From Candidatus Heimdallarchaeota archaeon (GTDB taxonomy: Archaea; Asgardarchaeota; Heimdallarchaeia; Heimdallarchaeales; Kariarchaeaceae), in NCBI GenBank assembly GCA_030668165.1, contig DAOUUM010000008.1, forward strand, positions 1-22,077: a DNA stretch of 22,077 nt, read 5' to 3'. Within the stretch, counting starts at the first letter, position 1. Each line of letters starts with the position of its first letter. Made by a program: the position numbers and the translations under genes. The notes beneath the pieces were generated by a model, which worked only from the letters and a program-made list of their open reading frames with translations, was not told the origin of the DNA and ran no database searches. Of the stretch, positions 14,716 to 21,012 are shown piece after piece.

Positions 14716-15458
14716 TTCTGATCACCTTTTGGACAGTCATCCCATGGAGGATGTTCTCCATCAAGACTTCTCAATATCCCCCTCAGAGTTCCAATCAGTG
14801 CACTTGCCTCTCTCCCAGATACAAAAGATCGGCTAAGTACCGTATTGAATATCTGAACGATTAAATCGTGCTTTGTATTCTCTATCCACGCATGGGAAAG
14901 GATCTGTCTCAAGAAATTTTCAAAAGCTTTTTTCTCCTCCCTTGTCATTAATACATGTTCGTGCTTGTCTATTTCCACATTTTCATTTCTGATAAATTCC
15001 CACAGAGATAGAGATGCTGCGTGAGAGATATTTAGTACAGGATTGTCTCCTGGCAGAGGAATATTTGCCAAAATATCACAATTATTGACCTCGTTGTTAG
15101 TTAATCCACTGTCTTCTCTACCAAGAACGAAGGCTAATCTGCCCTCAAATCCAGATAATTTCTGTGGAACAAAATTTATTGGAACTGCTGTACGAACAAT
15201 ATTACTAAATCCTCCAATTCTTGCGGAAAGGGCAACAAGTACATCAGCATACTCCTTTGCTTCTTCAAGTTTGTTGACTATGATAATATTATCGAGATAT
15301 CTTCTTGATTTGGTAGCTCTCTCGTAGGCGATCTCATCCACCTCACACATTGGATCGACCAGAATTAGATTATCCACATTGAAATTATCACAAACCCTAG
15401 CAAGCGCACCCAGATTTCCTGAACTTTTAATCCCAATTACGATAATACTTATTTTCAT
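14712..15458 (-). CDS. TrmJ-like tRNA 2'-O-methyltransferase (SPOUT, position 32)
   Basis: TrmJ methylates the ribose of nucleotide 32 in the anticodon loop of tRNAs. This 248-aa protein shows the SPOUT knot in order: SIIVIGIKSSGNLGALARV (residues 4-22), the family's GREDSGLTNNE (113-123) and IPLPGDNPVLNISHAASLS (133-151), which makes the SAM-binding knot. The C-terminal 90 residues are helical, as in the TrmJ subfamily (dimerisation/tRNA-binding extension). The start is ATG, just after the HemK2 stop, with GGAG inside that gene as ribosome site. It could in principle serve another 2'-O-methyl site, but motif set and length favour TrmJ. Confidence 0.88.
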   Translation of the reverse strand: MKISIIVIGIKSSGNLGALARVCDNFNVDNLILVDPMCEVDEIAYERATKSRRYLDNIIIVNKLEEAKEYADVLVALSARIGGFSNIVRTAVPINFVPQKLSGFEGRLAFVLGREDSGLTNNEVNNCDILANIPLPGDNPVLNISHAASLSLWEFIRNENVEIDKHEHVLMTREEKKAFENFLRQILSHAWIENTKHDLIVQIFNTVLSRSFVSGREASALIGTLRGILRSLDGEHPPWDDCPKGDQK

Positions 15459-15459
15459 A

Positions 15460-16080
15460 CTAATTACTCCTAGTCATCCTAAGGACCCAAATAACCTCAA
15501 AACCCATATTTTGTGATGTCATAATTGATGTATCCCATTGCTTATGTAATTTGGCGAAATCAACTGGATTAATTGACAAAGATGAGATTATACAGTATAA
15601 AGCTACTGGATAATGCAAACTGTCCAGCAATGAGATTGTAGTATTAAGAGTCTCATATCCCTTATCTCCACCAACTAACTGATAAAGTTCGTATTTTGGT
15701 GTATAAGGATCTATCTCGGGATCAACAGGTAGATATGGGGGATTGAATACCACAATTCTAGGTATTGAATTTTTTCTAAATGGTTTTAAATTATCTGAAC
15801 AAATCACCTGGATAGTATCGAGTTCATTGGCTATGGAATTCTTCCTCGTTAATAATGCGGCTTCAAAGTTTATCTCAACAGCATGATATGAGAAATTCGG
15901 ATTGGATTTGGCAAGTGTTAGTAAAATAATTCCAGTTCCAGGTCCAATCTCTATAAGATCATCGACAGCAATTTTCTCCTCGAGAAGTATATCAGACATC
16001 AAAAAACTGTCCTCTCTTGGCTTATATACCTGATAACCAGTGTAAATTTTCAGTCCCCTCGATTCGATAAATTCTATCAT
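15460..16080 (-). CDS. HemK2/Mtq2-like N5-glutamine methyltransferase
   Basis: This family methylates the glutamine of the GGQ motif in class I release factors; archaeal and eukaryotic members usually need the zinc protein Trm112. The protein of 206 aa carries the short archaeal architecture without the bacterial PrmC N-domain: VYKPREDSFLM (18-28, typical of HemK2), the SAM motif EIGPGTGIILLTLA (44-57) and catalytic NPPYLP (113-118). The frame extends to a GTG at 16092, but the ATG at 16080 overlaps the ksgA stop in an ATGA pattern and gives the usual N-terminus, so I start there. The ksgA-hemK pairing is common in archaea. Confidence 0.88.
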   Translation of the reverse strand: MIEFIESRGLKIYTGYQVYKPREDSFLMSDILLEEKIAVDDLIEIGPGTGIILLTLAKSNPNFSYHAVEINFEAALLTRKNSIANELDTIQVICSDNLKPFRKNSIPRIVVFNPPYLPVDPEIDPYTPKYELYQLVGGDKGYETLNTTISLLDSLHYPVALYCIISSLSINPVDFAKLHKQWDTSIMTSQNMGFEVIWVLRMTRSN

Positions 16081-16895
16081 GCCAATGGCCACGCTTCATA
16101 TTTCTTCAGATGAGTCAGTATCTCATCAATCATTGTAAGATTAAGAGAAAATATCCTGTGATCCTTATATGGCATCTCCTCCCAGCTTTTGGGATCAACC
16201 TCTCTTCTTTTTAGATAACCACGAACTACCGATCTTGTAACTCTGCGCTTAAGCGAGAATAAATTCCTAACAAGTAATTCAATCTCCAAATGATCATTTT
16301 GGGTTTCGGGACTGTTTGGTATCAATTTGATCACAGTTGAGTGAACCTTGGGTGGTGGGAAAAATGCATCGGGAGGTACATCAAAAACACTCTCCACTTT
16401 TGCATGTAATTGACACAAAACCGAGAGTCGACTGTACTCTTTTGAACCCACCTTAGCGGTACATCTGGCAGCTACCTCTTTTTGAACCATAATGATTGCT
16501 TCTTTGAATGGCTGATGTAATATTTTTGCGATAATTGGTGTGGAGATGGAATATGGAAGATTGGAAATTAATTTTACATTATCATCCCACTGATAATCCA
16601 ATGCATCGTCGATGATAACCTCTACATTGGGAAATTCGTTTTTCAGATATTTTTCAAATCTTTCATCCTTCTCGATTACCTTGATATTTGTAGATTTTGA
16701 GTTCACCAGACCATAGGTTAGGATACCTAAACCTGGACCCACCTCCAGAATATTATCATCCTCAGTTATATTTGCTGCATTTATCATTCTACTAACTACT
16801 TTATATCGGATCAAAAAATTTTGACCCATCTTTTTGGATGCTCTTATATTGAGTTCTTTCAATGTAGAATATGTGTGTTCAATCCAGTTTTTCAA
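16077..16895 (-). CDS. ksgA: 16S rRNA dimethyladenosine transferase KsgA/Dim1
   Basis: KsgA dimethylates two adjacent adenines in helix 45 of small-subunit rRNA, a late assembly checkpoint. The 272-aa protein has KKMGQNFL (21-28), the SAM site EVGPGLGILT (51-60), the catalytic NLPYSISTP (112-120) and the PPPKVHSTVIKL element of the family, followed by the small helical C-terminal domain. The start is a TTG. I see no Shine-Dalgarno, but a GTTATATT box lies about 26 bp upstream, so this TTG may begin a leaderless mRNA. It is the first gene of the methyltransferase operon (ksgA, hemK2, trmJ-like, mettl5-like). A second possibility, a start further in, would remove part of the conserved N-terminus. 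Confidence 0.95.
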   Translation of the reverse strand: MKNWIEHTYSTLKELNIRASKKMGQNFLIRYKVVSRMINAANITEDDNILEVGPGLGILTYGLVNSKSTNIKVIEKDERFEKYLKNEFPNVEVIIDDALDYQWDDNVKLISNLPYSISTPIIAKILHQPFKEAIIMVQKEVAARCTAKVGSKEYSRLSVLCQLHAKVESVFDVPPDAFFPPPKVHSTVIKLIPNSPETQNDHLEIELLVRNLFSLKRRVTRSVVRGYLKRREVDPKSWEEMPYKDHRIFSLNLTMIDEILTHLKKYEAWPLA

Positions 16896-16917
16896 TATTT
16901 ATCAGTTAAATTAATCG

Positions 16918-16925
16918 AATATAAC
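16918..16925 (-). promoter_or_regulatory. TATA-like box of the ksgA operon
   Basis: The minus strand reads GTTATATT, centred about 26 bp before the ksgA TTG codon. That matches archaeal TATA spacing to a transcription start at the codon itself. Confidence 0.45.
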
Positions 16926-16934
16926 AATTATGAA

Positions 16935-16951
16935 ATCGATCGATGATCGAT
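16935..16951. repeat. perfect inverted repeat upstream of the ksgA promoter
   Basis: ATCGATC (16935-16941) and GATCGAT (16945-16951) form a perfect 7-bp inverted repeat around GAT. It lies some 10 bp upstream of the TATA-like box of ksgA and 18 bp after the atpK stop. It may be an operator site or a transcript 3'-end hairpin of the ATP synthase operon. On the minus strand no T run follows it, so a classic hairpin-plus-T terminator is unlikely. Confidence 0.5.
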
Positions 16952-16969
16952 ATAGTAGTTTTTTATTAT

Positions 16970-17299
16970 TTATGTAGCGAAGATTAATAGAATTGCAATA
17001 AGTAAACCATAAATGGCTACTGCCTCGATAAGCACTACGAAAATTAGTGCGGTACCGAATAGATCCTCATTCTCTGAGATAGCACCGATGGCTGCAGAAC
17101 TAGCTGTACCCATACCTATGGATGATCCCAATCCTGCCAAACCAACTGCAAGTCCAGCACCTATATAGGCACCAACCTCTGGTGGCATGGCTTCTCCTTC
17201 TTGTGACAATCCTAACGCCTTTGCGGTGAGCGATAGTAGTGATAATGCAATTGCGATTGCAATGCTCAAGGTTATCATGAATTTGTGTTTTAATTTCAT
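16970..17299 (-). CDS. atpK: A-type ATP synthase proteolipid subunit K (c ring)
   Basis: Subunit K forms the ion-carrying rotor ring. The 109-aa protein has a hydrophobic N-terminal segment (about residues 8-28) that looks like a signal peptide or extra helix, then the two-helix hairpin. Helix one is glycine-rich (YIGAGLAVGLAGLGSSIG and MGTASSAAIG). Helix two carries the ion-binding Glu in VVLIEAVAIYGLLIA. The residue after Glu is Ala, where many sodium-binding rings have Ser or Thr, so proton use is more likely; this is inference. The frame runs back to a TTG at 17323, but GGAG lies seven bases before the ATG at 17299, which is the better start. It is the third gene after subunits I and C. 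Confidence 0.93.
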   Translation of the reverse strand: MKLKHKFMITLSIAIAIALSLLSLTAKALGLSQEGEAMPPEVGAYIGAGLAVGLAGLGSSIGMGTASSAAIGAISENEDLFGTALIFVVLIEAVAIYGLLIAILLIFAT

Positions 17300-17324
17300 T
17301 TTTCTAACTCCTTTTTTTACCAAC

Positions 17325-18350
17325 TCATCGTCGGTAGATGGGAAACAGCATACTTAACACCACATCCGATGGAATAGCTTTAAGTTTGCTGAAAAGTATT
17401 CGTCCAAGATCATCGACCATGGCCTTTTTGATTGCGAAGAAATCCAATATGGCTTCTCCACGATTACCATAAATCAGAAAGTTACGGTAATGTCTTGCAT
17501 GAAGATAAGCGAGTGCATTATCCTCAAGTATTGGTATTACATCCTCATCCTTCTCAGCCTTCAGAGCAAGCTCCAGAATTGGCTTAACAGGAAAATGAGG
17601 AAGCATGTATGTCAATACATCACGGGGATTCTTCATTGATGAGAGAACCCTTGAATTTCTGTGCACAACTCCATTATTAGGAATCATCCAAGCACTTGGA
17701 TCAATACCAAGATTAATACCTCTACATACTGTTTCAATGTTCATTATCTCAATCTCTTTCTTTATCCAATTAGGAACTAATTGATTGAGAAACATGAAAG
17801 TGGCATGACTCATTGCAGAGGATAAATGATAGATTTGAATATCAGGATCTGTTGACATATTGAGTGCCTTTTGTGCTGCTTTTCTCAGCAGAGGATCTAT
17901 GATAAAATCTGTAGCAATAATTGCTGATGATGAGGACATCATTCTCTCATAATGTCTCATTCCATACTTACCAACGGGAATAATTGAGTTCTTAAGATCC
18001 TCGGAAACATTTTTTCTTAATATCGCCTGAAGGATCAAATTCATATTCTCAGCTTCAATAAGAAGAGAATATCCTCTTAGTAACTCATTCAATTCTTTTG
18101 GCGCTGTGCGTTGGTAAAGGTGAAGTAAGGCGGCATATTCTCGTTTCATGGCAACTTCAAATTGTGAGAGGTCGACACTGGGTCTGACTTCCTCAAGCAA
18201 AGAACCGTAACCTGTTTGCTGGATTATATTCTCCACTTCAACCATTGAAGAGGCATTTACCATGGCATTAATTTGTTGCATAGTGGGTGATTTTGAATTA
18301 TTAGCACGAGCCTTAGCCACGTGGAAGGGGGAGGAACCTATCTTAATCAC
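17325..18350 (-). CDS. atpC: A-type ATP synthase subunit C (central-stalk/ring connector)
   Basis: Subunit C (homologous to V-ATPase d) is the funnel-shaped adaptor between the K ring and the central stalk. The 341-aa, almost all-helical protein fits the family in length. Recognisable parts include the N-terminal YGSLLEEV segment, ELLRGYSLLIEAENMNLILQAILR, where the Glu-Asn pair is family-typical, IETVCRGINLG around 215-225, and the C-terminal region with FFAIKKAMVDDLGRIL. The annotated GTG is embedded in the GAGGTGA ribosome site, so ribosome placement here is unusual; the next start codon in frame is the GTG about 10 codons on, in HVAKARANN. It begins five bases after the subunit I stop. 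Confidence 0.93.
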   Translation of the reverse strand: MIKIGSSPFHVAKARANNSKSPTMQQINAMVNASSMVEVENIIQQTGYGSLLEEVRPSVDLSQFEVAMKREYAALLHLYQRTAPKELNELLRGYSLLIEAENMNLILQAILRKNVSEDLKNSIIPVGKYGMRHYERMMSSSSAIIATDFIIDPLLRKAAQKALNMSTDPDIQIYHLSSAMSHATFMFLNQLVPNWIKKEIEIMNIETVCRGINLGIDPSAWMIPNNGVVHRNSRVLSSMKNPRDVLTYMLPHFPVKPILELALKAEKDEDVIPILEDNALAYLHARHYRNFLIYGNRGEAILDFFAIKKAMVDDLGRILFSKLKAIPSDVVLSMLFPIYRR

Positions 18351-18355
18351 CTCAA

Positions 18356-20413
18356 TTATTCAGTTGAATAAATTCTCAACACTGAAACAGGTCGGAATTG
18401 TTTTCCCCTGCCTGTGTAGAATTTTCCAAAGAATTCAACCCAATTAAGACGCAGTGCCTGTAAGGTACTGAAAATAGTCTCAACTGGCACAACAATAATT
18501 GATCCCAAAAGGGAACCTAGTAGCCATAACCATTTTGTAGAACTTTCCTCGATCCAATGCTCAACGCTGTGATTGACAACATTGGGATCAACCCACAACT
18601 GCATGAAAAGCAAAGGTAGAGTTGCAAGTACAAAATGCACGGTGTTCATTGCCAATAAACGACCAAAACTGAAAGTATTGGACATTAAACCCAGAACATG
18701 ATCAAATCCTAGCATCAATCCATCCACACCATGGGCTCGTTTCTCGATCCAAAGTGTGGCTACAATATTTAGAACTGATAGGATGATTGAGCCTGTTACC
18801 AAAAATGGATGGGCACCAAATGCCATAAAAACAGCTGCTAAGATCAGGAACACATACACTGATGTTAAAGTAATTGCTGCGTGTAGATCTGCATCACTGT
18901 GTCTGTTCTTAGTAAGTTGATAGATTTTAATACCCAATCCAATGAGGATTACAACTGCACCCATGGCAAATGAAAAAATCAGAAAGTTCAGGTAGTTTCT
19001 ACTGATATGATTGTGATCATCAACAGTGAACATGATTCTCCAGAAGGGTTCAAAAATGGCACGAAGTGGGGCTACAGACCATAGAATAGTCTCATCACCA
19101 AAAAATGAATTAAACGCAAATCCCAGGAAGAAGGACCATATCCCCATAAGTATTAACAATTCTGCACCATTATACATGTATGCCATTAATCCACTTGGTG
19201 GTTCTGACATCTTCTTTCTCTTATTCAACGCATAAAATCCAATAAATGTAAGGATTAAGCCATGCATGACATCAGCAAACATGATACCGAATAACATAGG
19301 GAATAATATTTTCACAAATGGAAAAGGATCAATTTCCTTGTGACCAGGTGTACCATAGGCGGTAACTAATCCACGTAATGGAGTCATGAATTCACTATTT
19401 TTGACATGAGAAGGCGAATTTTCCTTGTCAAATTCACCACCACGGAAGTCAAAAGAAGCTGCTCCATCCGTAACAGAATGTATTTTTGTCTGGAATTCTG
19501 GAATCATCTCTGGAGGAATCCATGCCCATAATACACAGGTAGTTTCGGTTCTTTTCATTTTTAACTCGATTTCTATCCTTTGTATCTCAATACTGGCGGC
19601 TTCTTTGCCGGCCATTATAAAGGCTCCAATTTCTCTGGACAAATCATCTAGATCGTTGCTGAGCTTTTCCTCTTCAAGATGTAATTCCTCTATCTCGGAT
19701 GTGCAGTCAGAAATTGATAATCCATCAAAGTCTTGATCATCTGGTATCTCAACTTTTTGAGCACTTACCTCTTTCAATTTCTCTTCAATAGTTTCAGCAT
19801 CTTTCTGAAGTACAGTAATCAGTATCACTGCTTCTTCTTCGCTTGTTACTGAATCAAGGAAGTAATATTGTCCATCAGTTATTTCCTCTATAAACCATAA
19901 AATTCGGGGAATTTGGGGAGGGAATACTGTGCCAAGGAAGGTATGAGTGTATTTGGTATCTCTAAGTATTGATTGGTCCACACTTAAAGTCGAAAATCTT
20001 TCGACCAGCTTTACAGTTCCTTCAAGTTCACTAATACGAGAAGAAATCGCGTCCTTACGAGAAGAAATGTCCGTAATTTGTTTTCCTTCATTCTCCATTA
20101 AATTTTTTAGATAAGCAAGAACTTCATCATCAGTTCTACCAACATCAATTTTCTGATCCTTGGGAATTATCTCTGTATTTAACGAGGATAAAAGAGTGTT
20201 AATTTTAGTACGATAAGCTTCAACCTCTATTCTTCTTTCTTCAACCTTTATCTGATCAACACCAACTCTAGGATCGACCATTACGGGTTGAACACTTTCC
20301 AAATCTTCTATTGCCCTGATTACATCTCGTTTTTTATCATAAGGTGCAACCACTTTAGCAATTGATAGTGTGCCCGGATAAAGAATATGTTTACTTGAAT
20401 TTACTTCTTCCAT
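18356..20413 (-). CDS. atpI: A-type ATP synthase subunit I (a-type stator membrane subunit)
   Basis: Subunit I provides the half channels for ions at the face of the K ring. The 685-aa protein has a soluble N-terminal half with long coiled-coil segments (about residues 50-130 and 215-300, rich in Glu, Lys and Ile) that bind the peripheral stalk. From about 365 there are seven or eight membrane helices, starting FPFVKILFPMLFGIMFADV. The conserved ion-path arginine is in SFGRLLAMNTVHF, and the family-typical end LQALRLNWVEFFGKFY follows. The ATG has AAAGGGA just upstream. It heads an operon I-C-K; subunits H, E, F, A, B and D are not in this window, although they usually lie in one operon with it. 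Confidence 0.94.
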   Translation of the reverse strand: MEEVNSSKHILYPGTLSIAKVVAPYDKKRDVIRAIEDLESVQPVMVDPRVGVDQIKVEERRIEVEAYRTKINTLLSSLNTEIIPKDQKIDVGRTDDEVLAYLKNLMENEGKQITDISSRKDAISSRISELEGTVKLVERFSTLSVDQSILRDTKYTHTFLGTVFPPQIPRILWFIEEITDGQYYFLDSVTSEEEAVILITVLQKDAETIEEKLKEVSAQKVEIPDDQDFDGLSISDCTSEIEELHLEEEKLSNDLDDLSREIGAFIMAGKEAASIEIQRIEIELKMKRTETTCVLWAWIPPEMIPEFQTKIHSVTDGAASFDFRGGEFDKENSPSHVKNSEFMTPLRGLVTAYGTPGHKEIDPFPFVKILFPMLFGIMFADVMHGLILTFIGFYALNKRKKMSEPPSGLMAYMYNGAELLILMGIWSFFLGFAFNSFFGDETILWSVAPLRAIFEPFWRIMFTVDDHNHISRNYLNFLIFSFAMGAVVILIGLGIKIYQLTKNRHSDADLHAAITLTSVYVFLILAAVFMAFGAHPFLVTGSIILSVLNIVATLWIEKRAHGVDGLMLGFDHVLGLMSNTFSFGRLLAMNTVHFVLATLPLLFMQLWVDPNVVNHSVEHWIEESSTKWLWLLGSLLGSIIVVPVETIFSTLQALRLNWVEFFGKFYTGRGKQFRPVSVLRIYSTE

Positions 20414-20439
20414 AGTCCCTTTCTAAATTCCGAAAAATA

Positions 20440-20447
20440 GTATATCG
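20440..20447 (-). promoter_or_regulatory. TATA-like box of the atpI-C-K operon
   Basis: On the minus strand this reads GATATACT, 27-34 bp before the atpI ATG. The predicted transcription start falls a few bases before the ATG, close to or inside the AAAGGGA ribosome site, so the leader would be very short. Confidence 0.35.
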
Positions 20448-20469
20448 CTTAAAGCCTTATGATCGAATC

Positions 20470-20498
20470 ATCTAGTTTTCTATTTATTAAAACTAGAT
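20470..20498. repeat. 10-bp perfect inverted repeat upstream of atpI
   Basis: ATCTAGTTTT (20470-20479) and AAAACTAGAT (20489-20498) are exact reverse complements around the 9-base AT-only-like spacer CTATTTATT. The left edge lies about 23 bp upstream of the atpI TATA-like box. The spacing between half-sites (about two helical turns centre to centre) suits a dimeric DNA-binding regulator. Because genes diverge here, a terminator role is less likely. Confidence 0.6.
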
Positions 20499-20680
20499 TT
20501 CTTACGCGTTGTCTCCGCACTAGCCAGACGTCACCATCACCTTTTGAGTTTCCTCTAGGGTTTGTCAATTTAATATATTAATTTGAATAGTTTGTTAACT
20601 ATCCAAACAGGAAAATTATTTCTTTTTGGCAATGATTTTTATCAAGAGAATTAAAAACATTAACCGGTAGGAACTATTTA

Positions 20681-21010
20681 GTGTATAGTAGAATCTCCCG
20701 ACCTTCAGTTTTTATTCCAATTCTGACATTCCTTTCAATCACCATTATCGGAATAATAGTTATTCAGTACATAGTTCCAGACACTCAGTATCGACTACCA
20801 ATTATATTATTCAGTATCGTATTAGCTTTCATTGTTGCGGGGATAGAATTGAGGGGAATTGTCAGATATAAAGTGCCAAAGGAAAAAATTGTTAGTGATG
20901 AGGAAGCTGAAATGAAAATGGCAAGGTTTGTGGCAGAAATGTTTGATGAAGATATTCCATTTGATGAGATTGAGAAAGAAAGACAGAGTGAAAATTCAGA
21001 AAATAATTAA
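20681..21010 (+). CDS. hypothetical two-helix membrane protein
   Basis: I do not recognise this 109-aa protein. It has two clear transmembrane helices, VFIPILTFLSITIIGIIVI (about 10-28) and LPIILFSIVLAFIVAGIEL (about 39-57), followed by a charged tail of some 50 residues rich in Glu and Asp (DEEAEMKMARFVAEMFDED and a polar SENSENN end). With Arg and Lys after the second helix (RGIVRYKVPKEK), the tail is probably cytoplasmic by the positive-inside rule, which gives both ends inside. The start is GTG with a GGTAGGA about 9 bases upstream. It reads divergently from the ATP synthase operon and ends 2 bp from the GlmU-type gene. Confidence 0.75.
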   Translation: MYSRISRPSVFIPILTFLSITIIGIIVIQYIVPDTQYRLPIILFSIVLAFIVAGIELRGIVRYKVPKEKIVSDEEAEMKMARFVAEMFDEDIPFDEIEKERQSENSENN

Positions 21011-21012
21011 AT

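Larger units (their letters stand above)
20414..20680. other. 267-bp divergent intergenic region, no ORF, several inverted repeats
   Basis: This gap separates the minus-strand ATP synthase operon from a plus-strand membrane-protein gene, so it must carry both promoters. It contains the 10-bp inverted repeat at 20470-20498, a perfect palindrome TTAATATATTAA near 20570-20582, and a stem GTTTG/CAAAC near 20590-20609. I see no tRNA, no C/D-box pair and no ORF. The segment 20500-20560 is richer in GC than the rest and could belong to a small RNA. Confidence 0.5.
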
